From Rhodopseudomonas sp. BR0M22 (lineage in GTDB: Bacteria > Pseudomonadota > Alphaproteobacteria > Rhizobiales > Xanthobacteraceae): a DNA stretch of 64,000 nt. Positions within the stretch are counted from its first letter, which is position 1. Each line of letters begins with the position of its first letter. Shown here in pieces: positions 1 to 8,690 of this stretch. The position numbers and the translations under genes are program-made. Under the pieces are notes generated by a model that ran no database searches, was not told the DNA's origin, and saw only the letters and a program-made list of their open reading frames with translations. The stretch covers positions 1-64,000 of the forward strand of contig NZ_QUMK01000024.1 of NCBI RefSeq assembly GCF_010907035.1. The letters run 5' to 3'.

Positions 1-13
1 GCGTTTGAAGTAG

Positions 14-1342
14 CTACCTCACCGCCGTCTTCTCGAACTGCCGCAGCATCACGTTGCCGCGGGTGACGGCGGCGTCGAGGGCTTCCTGGGCGGTCTTCTT
101 GCCGGCCAGTGCTTGCTCGATTTCCTCGGCCCAGACGTCGCGGAGCTGCACCATGTTGCCGAGCCGCAGGCCGCGGGAGTTCTCGGTCGGCGGCTTGTTG
201 GTGAGTTCCTTGATCGGCGTTTCGAGGTAAGGCTGATCCTTGTAGAAGCCGTCGGCCTTGGCCTTCTCGTAGGCCGCCTTGGTGATCGGCAGATAGCCCG
301 AGGCTTTGTGGATCGCGACCTGGCGGTCGGTGTCGGACAGGAACGCCAGGAATTTGGCGACGCCCTTGTATTCTTCAGGAGACTTGCCGCCCATCACCCA
401 CAGCGAGGCGCCGCCGATGATCGAATTCTGCGGCGCGCCCTTCACGTCGGGATAGTAGGGCATCGGCGCGTTGGTCCAATTGAACTTGGCCTGGTTCTTG
501 ACGTTGCCGAAGAAGCCCGACGAGGTCAGAAACAGCGGGCATTCACCCGAGGTGAAGCGGCCCTCGCCGGTGTTGGTGCGGCCGGAGTAATCGTAGGTCT
601 TGTCCTTCTGCAGCTCGATCAGCTTCTGCAGATGCTTGACCTGCACCGGCCCGTTGAATTCCAGCTTGGTGTCGAAACCGTCGAGACCGTTGGCCTTGCT
701 GGCCAGCGGCACGTTGTGCCAGGCCGAGAGCTGTTCTAGATTGGCCCAGGTGACCCAGGCGGTCGAGAAGCCGCAAGTGGCGTAGCCGGCCGCTTTCAGC
801 TTCTTGGCGTCGTCGAACACCTCCGGCCAGGTCTTCGGGATCTCGGCGATGTCAGCCTTCTTCAGCGCGTCGAGATTGACCCACATCACCATCGACGACG
901 AGTTGAAGGGGAACGACAGCATCTCGCCCTTCGAGGTCGAGTAGTAGCCGGTGATCGCCGGCAGATATGCCTTCGGATCGAACGGCTCGCCGGTCTCCTG
1001 CATCAGCTTGTAGACCGGCTTCACCGCGCCGGTCGCCGCCATCATGGTGGCGGTGCCGACCTCGAACACCTGCAGGATGGCAGGAGCATTGCCGGCGCGG
1101 AACGCGGCGATGCCGGCGTTCATGGTATCGGCGTAGCCACCCTTGTAGGTCGGCACCACCTTGTAGTCGCTCTGTGCGGCATTGAAGTCGTTGGCCAGCT
1201 TGACGATGACGTCGTTGTTGCCGCCGGTCATCGCGTGCCACCACTGAATCTCGGTGACCGCATGCGCCGGCGCAGCCAGCGCCAACGTCGCAGCGATTGC
1301 CGTCGCGGCGACCGCAGTCAGGCCAAAGGGTCGAAATGCCAT
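14..1342 (-). CDS. ugpB: ABC transporter substrate-binding protein, UgpB type
   Basis: Periplasmic solute-binding protein, probably for sn-glycerol-3-phosphate or a related glycerophosphodiester. The 442-residue product begins with a clear Sec signal peptide (Ala-rich core, cleavage expected after AHA near residue 28). The mature protein opens with EIQWWHAMTGG, a hallmark of rhizobial UgpB proteins, and has the length usual for the family-1 solute-binding fold. I chose ATG 1342 because GGGAGG lies 6-8 nt upstream; an in-frame upstream ATG at 1411 would put 23 residues before the signal peptide. The usual partners ugpA, ugpE and ugpC would lie downstream on this strand, off the left edge of the window, so the assignment rests on this protein alone. 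A sugar-binding role cannot be excluded. Confidence 0.8.
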   Translation of the reverse strand: MAFRPFGLTAVAATAIAATLALAAPAHAVTEIQWWHAMTGGNNDVIVKLANDFNAAQSDYKVVPTYKGGYADTMNAGIAAFRAGNAPAILQVFEVGTATMMAATGAVKPVYKLMQETGEPFDPKAYLPAITGYYSTSKGEMLSFPFNSSSMVMWVNLDALKKADIAEIPKTWPEVFDDAKKLKAAGYATCGFSTAWVTWANLEQLSAWHNVPLASKANGLDGFDTKLEFNGPVQVKHLQKLIELQKDKTYDYSGRTNTGEGRFTSGECPLFLTSSGFFGNVKNQAKFNWTNAPMPYYPDVKGAPQNSIIGGASLWVMGGKSPEEYKGVAKFLAFLSDTDRQVAIHKASGYLPITKAAYEKAKADGFYKDQPYLETPIKELTNKPPTENSRGLRLGNMVQLRDVWAEEIEQALAGKKTAQEALDAAVTRGNVMLRQFEKTAVR

Positions 1343-1476
1343 GAAAACCTCCCGGTTGGGCACGTCACTGTCGTGGTGGGCGCGCGTAGCAGCACGCAAT
1401 GACAGGCACATGACCGTATCGAGCGGCCGCCGGGTAGGGAAGCGGCGGCATCGCTGCCGCCGGAGAAGCCTATGAT

Positions 1477-1500
1477 GCGATGCAAGAATTGCTGCATCGC
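1477..1500. promoter_or_regulatory. 8-bp perfect inverted repeat upstream of ugpB-like gene
   Basis: GCGATGCA (1477-1484) and TGCATCGC (1493-1500) are perfect inverted half-sites with an 8-nt spacer, about 135 bp upstream of the ugpB-like start codon. The size and symmetry suit a dimeric repressor of the LacI or GntR type. No regulator gene is adjacent, so this is only a candidate operator. Confidence 0.35.
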
Positions 1501-1506
1501 AGTCGT

Positions 1507-1532
1507 CGGCGCCGGCTTTGCCGCCGGCGCCG
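1507..1532 (-). terminator. hairpin downstream of CoA-transferase gene
   Basis: A perfect 10-bp GC-only stem (1507-1516 with 1523-1532) and a 6-nt loop begin 7 nt past the stop of the CoA-transferase gene. There is no T-run, so it would be an imperfect intrinsic terminator or simply an RNA-stabilising hairpin. Confidence 0.4.
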
Positions 1533-1538
1533 TTCCGA

Positions 1539-2744
1539 TCAGCGTTTGCGCTCCGAACCGCTGACGATGCCGTCAGCGACCATCTTGGAGATGTCGTCGG
1601 CCGAATAGCCGAACTCGCCGAGCACCTCGCTGGCGTGCTGGCTGAACTTCGGCGGCAGGCTGCGCAGGCTTGCCTTGGTGCGCTCGAACCGGATCGGCGA
1701 GGCCACGCCCTTGTACCAATCCTTCTCGATCACATCGCCGCGGTAAGCGGTGTGCGGGCTGGTCAGCGCCTTGTCGATCGACTGCACCGGACCGGCCGGC
1801 AGGCCGGCGTTGAGCAGCCGGTCGCACAGCGGCACCGCATCGTGCTGGCTGAACACCGCCTCGAGTTCGGCACGGAGCGCAGCGCGGTTGGCGATGCGGT
1901 CCTTGTTGCGCGCGAAGCGCGGATCGGTGCCCAGCTCCGGCTTGCCGATCTCCTTGCACAGCTTGCGGAAGGTGCCGTCATTGCCGACACCGGTAAAGAT
2001 CTGACCGTCGCGGGCGTTGAAGGTCGAATACGGCACCAGATTCGGATGCTCGTTGCCGGTCAGCGACGGCGGCTTGCCGTGCAGGAAGTAGTTAGCGGTA
2101 TGCGGATGCATGATCGCGAGACCGGTTTCGTACAGCGTGGTCTCCACGAACTGCCCCTTGCCGGAGCGCTCACGCTCCGCCAGCGCCATCAGGATACCGA
2201 TCGTTGCGTAGAGGCCGGTGGTGATGTCGACCAGCGGCACACCGATTCGCACCGGTCCGCTCTCCGGCGAGCCGGTCGCCGCGATCATGCCGGTCATCGC
2301 CTGGATGATGGCGTCGTAGCCGGGGTTGCCGCCGCGCGGGCCGTCGGCGCCGAAGCCCGAAATCCGGCAATGCACCAGCCGCGGAAACTTCTCGCGAATC
2401 ACTTCGTTCGACAGGCCCCATTTGTCGAGCGTGCCGGGCTTGAAGTTCTCGATCAGCACGTCGGCGCCTTCGAGCATCTTCAGCAGCACCTCGCGCCCGC
2501 CGGGCGAGGCGAGGTCGAGGCCGATCGACCGCTTGTTGCGGTTCACGCCGAGAAAATACGCCGCGTCCTCGTCATGGAAGGGAGGGCCCCAGTCGCGCAC
2601 TTCGTCGCCGGCCGGCGGTTCGACCTTGATGACGTTGGCGCCGTGGTCGGCGAGGATCTGGGTGCAGTAGGGGCCGCCGAGCACGCGGGTCAGATCGATC
2701 ACGCGCAATCCGGCGATCGCGCCGGGCATCGATGCAGAGGTCAT
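1539..2744 (-). CDS. CaiB/BaiF (class III) CoA-transferase
   Basis: Cytosolic class III CoA-transferase that moves CoA between carboxylic acids through an aspartyl-CoA thioester intermediate. The 401-residue length is standard for the family. The N-terminus has the family pattern LRVIDLTRVLGGPYCTQILA followed by the GANVIKVE nucleotide-binding turn. Asp173, within GVPLVDITTGLYA, aligns with the catalytic Asp169 of formyl-CoA transferase. The gene stands alone between the UgpB-like gene and tRNA-Ala, with no acyl-CoA dehydrogenase or hydratase nearby, so the substrate cannot be assigned. Formyl-CoA, succinyl-CoA:hydroxy-acid and carnitine-like substrates are all possible. Confidence 0.85.
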   Translation of the reverse strand: MTSASMPGAIAGLRVIDLTRVLGGPYCTQILADHGANVIKVEPPAGDEVRDWGPPFHDEDAAYFLGVNRNKRSIGLDLASPGGREVLLKMLEGADVLIENFKPGTLDKWGLSNEVIREKFPRLVHCRISGFGADGPRGGNPGYDAIIQAMTGMIAATGSPESGPVRIGVPLVDITTGLYATIGILMALAERERSGKGQFVETTLYETGLAIMHPHTANYFLHGKPPSLTGNEHPNLVPYSTFNARDGQIFTGVGNDGTFRKLCKEIGKPELGTDPRFARNKDRIANRAALRAELEAVFSQHDAVPLCDRLLNAGLPAGPVQSIDKALTSPHTAYRGDVIEKDWYKGVASPIRFERTKASLRSLPPKFSQHASEVLGEFGYSADDISKMVADGIVSGSERKR

Positions 2745-2921
2745 AAGGGCTTTCTTACCGAAGCTTCAAAGGGACGGCGAACTTACCGTTCTCCGCATCG
2801 TCTTGGCAAATGCCGGCGGGCTTCGGCTTCGTTCGCAGCGCGTAGGAGGCTTCAGCGCTTCGGGCCTGAGCGGCGGCGCTGGATGTGCGCCTGAGCAAAA
2901 CAAAAGCCTGAGGGGGAAGGA

Positions 2922-2997
<76 letters not shown>

Positions 2998-3067
2998 TTA
3001 CCCTGGGTGCGCGGCGCAAATCAAAATTGGCCGCGCGGCAATCGTTGATCACATATCGGCGACGATC

Positions 3068-3472
3068 TCAAGTCTCCTCATCGCCAGAAACGTCACCAAT
3101 GATGTCCGTGACGTCTTCATCCTCTTCTTCTTCATCGGCGATGAAGGTCGAATCGTCGTCATCGTCGTCGATCGACTCGTCGATTTCGATATCGTCCTCG
3201 GATTCCGGCACCGCGGCCTTGACCTTGCCGGTGTTCTCTTCGGCATCGGCTTCCTCGAGCGACACCAGCTCTTCGGACTCCATCGCCTCGGGCGCTTCGG
3301 TATCCGCGCCAGTGGGCGCGCGCTGTTCCGCACGGGTGCGCGGCGCCGCGACCGGTGCAATCGGCACCACTTCGCCGGTATAGGGCGAAATCACGGGGTT
3401 CTTGTTCAGATCGTAGAACTTTTTGCCCGTCGTCGGGCAAATACGTTTGGTTCCGAGATCGGATTTCGCCAC
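3068..3472 (-). CDS. FYDLN-acid domain protein (TIGR02300 family)
   Basis: A 134-residue protein of unknown function found widely in Alphaproteobacteria. The N-terminal 25 residues carry the conserved [15 protein letters not shown] motif. The remaining C-terminal part is extremely acidic, with long Asp/Glu runs, and is probably disordered. I chose the GTG at 3472 because family members start at (M/V)AKSDLGTKR and AAGG lies upstream; an in-frame ATG at 3526 would add 18 basic residues not seen in relatives as I recall them. It is divergent from aroA with a 142-bp gap. The single Cys in the core is too little for a zinc ribbon. Function unknown. Confidence 0.85.
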   Translation of the reverse strand: MAKSDLGTKRICPTTGKKFYDLNKNPVISPYTGEVVPIAPVAAPRTRAEQRAPTGADTEAPEAMESEELVSLEEADAEENTGKVKAAVPESEDDIEIDESIDDDDDDSTFIADEEEEDEDVTDIIGDVSGDEET

Positions 3473-3614
3473 TTGTGCAACCTTGGGATTTCTTGAAAAA
3501 CGGTGCTTCACTTGGCTAGTTGGCACGCCGCTGTCAATAGCGGTTTATGCCGAAGGCCGCGAGGCGGGCCGTGGCGCCGAGCCGAATCACCCGCAGCCGC
3601 AAGGGACCACCATC

Positions 3615-4952
3615 TTGACCGATTCGAACCAGCCTACGCCGCTGCAGGCGCGCAAGAGCGGCGCGCTGCACGGCACCGCGCGCGTCCCGGGCGACAAGTC
3701 GATTTCGCATCGGGCGCTGATTCTCGGCGCGCTGGCAGTCGGCGAGACCCGAATCTCTGGCCTGCTCGAGGGCGAGGACGTTCTCAACACCGCCAAGGCG
3801 ATGCGCGCGCTGGGCGCAAAGGTCGAGCGCACCGGCGATTGCGAATGGCGCGTGCACGGCGTCGGCGTCGCAGGCTTTGCGACGCCGGAAGGCCCGTTGG
3901 ATTTCGGCAATTCGGGCACCGGCTGCCGGCTGGCGATGGGCGCGGTGGCGGGATCGCCGATCGTGGCGACGTTCGACGGGGATGCGTCGCTGCGCAGCCG
4001 GCCGATGCGGCGAATCGTCGATCCGCTCGAGCTGATGGGCGCCAAGGTGATGTCGAGCCACGAGGGCGGCCGGCTGCCGCTGACCCTGCAGGGCGCCCGC
4101 GATCCGCTGCCGATTCTGTACCGCACCCCGGTGCCGTCGGCGCAGATCAAATCCGCCGTGCTGCTCGCCGGCCTGTCGGCGCCCGGCGTCACCACCGTGA
4201 TCGAGGCCGAAGCCAGCCGCGACCACACCGAACTGATGCTGCAGCATTTCGGCGCCACCATCGTCACCGAGGCCGAAGGCGCTCACGGCCGTAAGATTTC
4301 GTTAACCGGCCAACCGGAATTGCGCGGCGCTCCTGTGGTGGTGCCGGCCGATCCGTCGTCGGCCGCCTTCCCGATGGTGGCGGCGCTGGTGGTGCCCGGC
4401 TCCGACATCGAACTGACCGACGTGATGACCAACCCGCTGCGCACCGGGCTGATCACGACGCTGCGCGAAATGGGCGCCTCGATCGAGGAACACGATGTCC
4501 GGGGCGATGCCGGAGAGCCGATGGCCCGCTTCCGGGTGCGGGGCTCGAAGCTGAAGGGCGTCGAGGTGCCGCCGGAGCGCGCGCCGTCGATGATCGACGA
4601 ATATCTGGTGCTGGCAGTTGCCGCGGCGTTCGCCGAAGGCACCACCGTGATGCGCGGCCTGCACGAATTGCGGGTCAAGGAAAGCGACCGGTTGGAAGCG
4701 ACGGCGGCAATGCTGCGGGTCAACGGCGTCGCGGTCGAGATCGCCGGCGACGACCTGATCGTCGAGGGCAAGGGCCATGTGCCGGGCGGCGGCGTGGTCG
4801 CCACCCATATGGATCATCGCATCGCGATGTCGGCTCTCGCCATGGGCCTCGCCTCGGACAAGCCGGTGACGGTCGACGACACCGCCTTCATCGCCACCAG
4901 CTTCCCGGACTTCGTCCCGATGATGCGGCGGCTCGGCGCCGAATTCGGCTGA
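3615..4952 (+). CDS. aroA: 3-phosphoshikimate 1-carboxyvinyltransferase (EPSP synthase)
   Basis: Sixth step of the shikimate pathway: joins PEP to shikimate-3-phosphate to make EPSP. The 445-residue protein starts at TTG 3615 with AAGGGA about 9 nt upstream; the start [16 protein letters not shown] agrees with Rhodopseudomonas AroA as I remember it. The motifs GDKSIS (residues 26-31), SAQIK and RDHTE place it with class II (CP4-like) enzymes. However, residue 101 in GNSGTGCR is Gly, whereas the glyphosate-tolerant CP4 enzyme has Ala there. [11 protein letters not shown] and the C-terminal MDHRIAMS are intact. It is divergent from the FYDLN gene and convergent with the acyltransferase that follows, with only a 3-bp gap. 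Confidence 0.97.
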   Translation: MTDSNQPTPLQARKSGALHGTARVPGDKSISHRALILGALAVGETRISGLLEGEDVLNTAKAMRALGAKVERTGDCEWRVHGVGVAGFATPEGPLDFGNSGTGCRLAMGAVAGSPIVATFDGDASLRSRPMRRIVDPLELMGAKVMSSHEGGRLPLTLQGARDPLPILYRTPVPSAQIKSAVLLAGLSAPGVTTVIEAEASRDHTELMLQHFGATIVTEAEGAHGRKISLTGQPELRGAPVVVPADPSSAAFPMVAALVVPGSDIELTDVMTNPLRTGLITTLREMGASIEEHDVRGDAGEPMARFRVRGSKLKGVEVPPERAPSMIDEYLVLAVAAAFAEGTTVMRGLHELRVKESDRLEATAAMLRVNGVAVEIAGDDLIVEGKGHVPGGGVVATHMDHRIAMSALAMGLASDKPVTVDDTAFIATSFPDFVPMMRRLGAEFG

Positions 4953-4955
4953 GCT

Positions 4956-5630
4956 TCAGGCCGCTTCGACCGGCTGAACGCCGACAAGCCGGTCGGTTTC
5001 GTTCTGCGCGGCGGTCAGAGCCGCCTGCAGCCGCTCGGCGATCTCTGCGGTCGGCGAGCCTGCCTCGACGGTGATCGGCTCGCCGAACCGGATCGCAACC
5101 TTTGCGAACAATCCCGGCAGCATCAGCCGATCCCAGCTCCGAAGCAGCTTGTGACGTGACAGGCTGACCGAGACCGGAAGGATCGGCATGCCGGTCAGCC
5201 GCGCCAGATCGAGAACGCCCTCGCTGTTGATGCGCATCCGCGGACCGCGCGGGCCGTCGGGCGTGACGAACAGGCTGTGGCCGGACTTTCCAAGCCGCAT
5301 CATTTCGCGCGCCGCCCGCATGCCGCCGCGCGAGGACGAGCCGACCGCGGTCTGAATCCCGAACGCGGCCCCGACCCTGGAGATGATCTTGCCGTCGCGA
5401 TGTCCGCTGATCAGCGCGACCAGCGGCTTGCTCTTGGTCTGCAGCATCGGCGCCATGATCAGCCGCCCGTGCCACATCGCCAGGATGTAAGGCTCGGGGA
5501 TCGGAACGGCCTGCCGGTCGTACCGGCCGGTCCACATCACGAACTTAAAATAGATCTTGGAAAAGTTGACGCCGAGCGACAGGACCGCATCCGATCGCGT
5601 AATGCGTTTGACGAAAGCGGGCGTGGCCAT
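4956..5630 (-). CDS. DUF374 lysophospholipid acyltransferase family protein
   Basis: Inner-membrane-associated acyltransferase of the DUF374 (COG2121) group, often linked to lipid A or lipoprotein acylation. The 224-residue protein shows the family's two blocks: [13 protein letters not shown] (the His of the HX4D-like motif) and [17 protein letters not shown], followed by [12 protein letters not shown], the phosphate or substrate-binding block. A hydrophobic N-terminus may anchor it. It is transcribed away from cmk through a 165-bp shared region. Acyl donor and acceptor are unknown; glycerophospholipid and lipid A precursors are both plausible. Confidence 0.8.
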   Translation of the reverse strand: MATPAFVKRITRSDAVLSLGVNFSKIYFKFVMWTGRYDRQAVPIPEPYILAMWHGRLIMAPMLQTKSKPLVALISGHRDGKIISRVGAAFGIQTAVGSSSRGGMRAAREMMRLGKSGHSLFVTPDGPRGPRMRINSEGVLDLARLTGMPILPVSVSLSRHKLLRSWDRLMLPGLFAKVAIRFGEPITVEAGSPTAEIAERLQAALTAAQNETDRLVGVQPVEAA

Positions 5631-5795
5631 CCAGGAAGGGTCCGGGCAGAGATTGATAGGAAATCGCCAACGAGGCTGGCTTCGGCGGATCGCGGGTTTA
5701 TACCCAGTCGTTCACGGCTGCAAACGATCGCCTGTCCGCGTCGGAGTGCCACGCTGACCGCACAGGCGCACCAAGCAATTGGAATGCAACAGAGA

Positions 5796-6434
5796 ATGAT
5801 CATCGCAATCGACGGACCTGCCGCATCGGGCAAGGGCACGCTCGCCAAGCGGCTGGCCGCGCATTACGGACTCAGGCACCTTGATACCGGGGTAATTTAC
5901 CGCGCGGTCGGCAAGGCGATGCTGGACGCCGGTGCCGACCTGACCGACGAGGCGCGTGCCGCCGAGGTCGCCCGCACGCTCGACCCGGCCCGGTTCGACG
6001 ACCCGGCGCTGAAGAGTCAAGCCGCCGGCGAGGCCGCCTCGGTGGTGTCGGCGCATCCGCGGGTTCGCGCCGCGCTGGTCGAATTCCAGCAGAGCTTCGC
6101 GGCCACGCCGCCGGGCGCCGTGCTCGACGGCCGCGACATCGGCACGGTGATCTGCCCGGATGCCGAGGTGAAGATCTTCGTGGTCGCCTCCGCCGAGGTC
6201 CGTGCCCACCGCCGCTTCCTGGAAGCGCAGTCCCGCGGCGAGCCCGCCGACGAGGCGGTCATCCTGGCCGACATCCTCAAGCGCGACGAACGCGACCAGA
6301 ACCGCTCCGCGGCACCGCTGAAGCAAGCACCGGATGCAGTCTTGCTCGATAATTCCTATTTGGATATAGAAGGCGGCGTCCGGGCCGCCATCGACATTGT
6401 CGAGGCCGTTCGAGCGGGCCGGCGTCGGGTCTAA
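5796..6434 (+). CDS. cmk: cytidylate kinase
   Basis: Phosphorylates CMP and dCMP with ATP for nucleotide supply. The 212-residue product has a P-loop GPAASGKGT at residues 7-15, the [10 protein letters not shown] substrate-binding helix, [15 protein letters not shown], and the lid sequence RDERDQNR. Two ATGs (5784 and 5796) are 12 nt apart. I chose 5796 because AGAG precedes it and relatives begin [14 protein letters not shown]. In most Proteobacteria cmk is followed by rpsA, as here; a 299-bp gap separates them. Confidence 0.96.
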   Translation: MIIAIDGPAASGKGTLAKRLAAHYGLRHLDTGVIYRAVGKAMLDAGADLTDEARAAEVARTLDPARFDDPALKSQAAGEAASVVSAHPRVRAALVEFQQSFAATPPGAVLDGRDIGTVICPDAEVKIFVVASAEVRAHRRFLEAQSRGEPADEAVILADILKRDERDQNRSAAPLKQAPDAVLLDNSYLDIEGGVRAAIDIVEAVRAGRRRV

Positions 6435-6733
6435 GGACCAAACTGACGCCGTCATTGGAGGTTCGCCCGCTCCGCCGCCACCGCCGCGATGGCCGGATAA
6501 AGACCGCGCGATCCGTTTCGGATTCGTCGCTTCTTTTGCCGCCGGACGTTCTGCTGGAATGCCCCTATCTGCGATCCGCCTCACCGCGGATCAACGTCTC
6601 GACCGTGCAGGCATGCTGCCGGCCCGCTCCGCACCGATGTGCTGGGCGGTCGTCAGGTTCGCGGACCCCTGACACTGCGCGCGCGAGACGGCCCTCAACC
6701 GAACTGCCGGCGACATCCGCATCTGGAGAACAA
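6435..6733 (+). promoter_or_regulatory. long rpsA leader / intergenic region
   Basis: A 299-bp gap between cmk and rpsA with no supportable gene: reading frames through it are shadows without a ribosome site or family pattern. It probably contains the rpsA promoter and an mRNA leader where S1 could autoregulate its own translation, as known in enterobacteria. I could not pick a convincing -35/-10 pair by eye. Confidence 0.4.
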
Positions 6734-8431
6734 ATGGCTTCGACTGACACTTACAATCCGACCCGTGACGATTTCGCTGCGATGCTCGACGAGTCCTTCG
6801 CCGGCGGTAACCTGCAGGAAAGCTCGGTTATCAAGGGCAAGGTGGTCGCGATCGAGAAGGACATGGCCGTCATCGACGTCGGCCTGAAGACCGAAGGCCG
6901 CGTGCCGCTGCGCGAATTCGCCGGTCCGGGCCGCGACAACGAGATCAAGGTCGGCGATACCGTCGAGGTGTTCCTCGACCGGATCGAGAATGCGCTCGGC
7001 GAAGCCGTGCTGTCGCGCGACAAGGCGCGCCGCGAAGAGAGCTGGGGCAAGCTCGAGAAGGCGTTCAACGCCAACGAGAAGGTGTTCGGCGTCATCTTCA
7101 ATCAGGTCAAGGGCGGCTTCACGGTCGACCTCGACGGCGCCGTGGCGTTCCTGCCGCGCTCCCAGGTCGACATCCGTCCGATCCGCGACGTCGCGCCGCT
7201 GATGAACAACTCGCAGCCGTTCCAGATTCTCAAGATGGATCGCCGCCGCGGCAACATCGTGGTGTCGCGCCGGACCGTGCTGGAAGAGACCCGCGCCGAG
7301 CAGCGCCAGGAGCTGGTGCAGAACCTCGAAGAGGGTCAGGTGATCGACGGCGTCGTCAAGAACATCACCGATTACGGTGCGTTCGTCGACCTCGGCGGCA
7401 TCGACGGCCTGCTACATGTGACCGATATCGCCTGGCGCCGGGTCAATCACCCGACCGAGGTGCTGACCATCGGCCAGACCGTCAAGGTCAAGATCATCAA
7501 GATCAACCACGAGACTCACCGCATCTCGCTCGGCATGAAGCAGCTGCTGGACGATCCGTGGCAGGGCATCGAGGCCAAGTACCCGCTGAACGCGCGCTTC
7601 ACCGGCCGCGTCACCAACATCACCGACTACGGTGCGTTCGTCGAGCTCGAGCCGGGCATCGAAGGCCTGATCCACGTCTCCGAGATGTCGTGGACCAAGA
7701 AGAACATGCACCCCGGCAAGATCGTTTCGACCTCTCAGGAAGTCGAAGTGCAGGTGCTCGAGGTGGATTCGGTCAAGCGCCGCATCTCGCTCGGTCTCAA
7801 GCAGACCATGCGCAATCCGTGGGAAGTGTTCGTCGAGAAGCATCCGGTCGGCTCGACCGTCGAAGGCGAGGTCAAGAACAAGACCGAGTTCGGCCTGTTC
7901 CTGGGTCTCGACGGCGACGTCGACGGCATGGTCCACCTCTCGGACCTCGACTGGAAGCAGCCGGGCGAACAGGTGATCGACAACTTCAAGAAGGGCGACA
8001 TGGTCAAGGCCGTGGTGCTCGACGTGGATGTCGAAAAGGAGCGCATCTCGCTCGGCGTCAAACAGCTCGAAGGCGATCCCTTCGCCGAGCCGGGCGACGT
8101 CAAGAAGGGTGCGGTCGTGACCTGCGAAGTGCTCGACGTGAAGGAAAGCGGTATCGACGTGCAGATCGTCGGCACCGACTTCAACACCTTCATCAAGCGC
8201 TCGGAGCTGGCGCGCGACCGCAACGACCAGCGCAGCGACCGCTTCGCGGTTGGCGAAAAGGTCGACGCCCGCGTCATCCAGTTCGACAAGAAGGCCCGCA
8301 AGGTCCAGGTGTCGATCAAGGCGCTGGAAGTGGCCGAGGAGAAGGAAGCCATCGCGCAGTACGGCTCGTCCGATTCGGGCGCGACGCTGGGCGACATTCT
8401 CGGCACCGCGCTCAAGCAGCGCGACAAGTAA
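6734..8431 (+). CDS. rpsA: 30S ribosomal protein S1
   Basis: mRNA-binding protein of the small ribosomal subunit. The 565-residue length and at least five to six tandem S1 (OB-fold) repeats are visible, each with the pattern V(K/T)NITDYGAFV(D/E)L...GL(I/L)HV(T/S)(E/D), the clearest at roughly residues 205-270, 290-355 and 378-443. ATG 6734 follows CTGGAGAACAA. Codon use is strongly biased, as expected for a highly expressed gene. A canonical intrinsic terminator follows 28 nt after the stop. Confidence 0.98.
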   Translation: MASTDTYNPTRDDFAAMLDESFAGGNLQESSVIKGKVVAIEKDMAVIDVGLKTEGRVPLREFAGPGRDNEIKVGDTVEVFLDRIENALGEAVLSRDKARREESWGKLEKAFNANEKVFGVIFNQVKGGFTVDLDGAVAFLPRSQVDIRPIRDVAPLMNNSQPFQILKMDRRRGNIVVSRRTVLEETRAEQRQELVQNLEEGQVIDGVVKNITDYGAFVDLGGIDGLLHVTDIAWRRVNHPTEVLTIGQTVKVKIIKINHETHRISLGMKQLLDDPWQGIEAKYPLNARFTGRVTNITDYGAFVELEPGIEGLIHVSEMSWTKKNMHPGKIVSTSQEVEVQVLEVDSVKRRISLGLKQTMRNPWEVFVEKHPVGSTVEGEVKNKTEFGLFLGLDGDVDGMVHLSDLDWKQPGEQVIDNFKKGDMVKAVVLDVDVEKERISLGVKQLEGDPFAEPGDVKKGAVVTCEVLDVKESGIDVQIVGTDFNTFIKRSELARDRNDQRSDRFAVGEKVDARVIQFDKKARKVQVSIKALEVAEEKEAIAQYGSSDSGATLGDILGTALKQRDK

Positions 8432-8458
8432 GCCTCGCGCTTACCTGACGAAATCGAA

Positions 8459-8486
8459 GGGCTCCGGCATCGCCGGGGCCCTTTTT
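8459..8486 (+). terminator. rho-independent terminator of rpsA
   Basis: A 10-bp GC-rich stem (8459-8468 with 8472-8481, one G-T pair), a 3-nt loop ATC and five Ts at 8482-8486, located 28 nt after the rpsA stop codon. Confidence 0.93.
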
Positions 8487-8488
8487 CG

Positions 8489-8525
8489 TTGCACGCATGT
8501 CATTGCACGCGATGTCGTTGCACGC
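8489..8525. repeat. three direct copies of TTGCACGC
   Basis: TTGCACGC occurs at 8489-8496, 8503-8510 and 8518-8525, that is every 14-15 bp, directly after the rpsA terminator and 166 bp upstream of sppA. The spacing is near, but not at, 1.5 helical turns. It could be a regulator-binding array or a small tandem duplication. Confidence 0.6.
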
Positions 8526-8690
8526 GGTCAGCCATGTGACGGCCAGTACCACGCAACCGCGGCGAGCCGAGTACGCTGCGGCACGAACCATGTTTTCTTC
8601 ATATTGGATTGCAATTGATGTAATCCGATCATGGGTCGTCAACGATCCCGCCCGACAACCGCATGATGGCCGCCGACCGGAGAACCGCTG

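Noticed and set aside
1518-2894. Long plus-strand frame opposite the CoA-transferase gene
   Set aside because: Antisense shadow typical of GC-rich DNA; the minus-strand product has a complete family pattern.
8489-8525. CRISPR-like array
   Set aside because: Repeats are 8 bp with 6-7 bp gaps, far too short for CRISPR repeats and spacers, and no cas gene is present.
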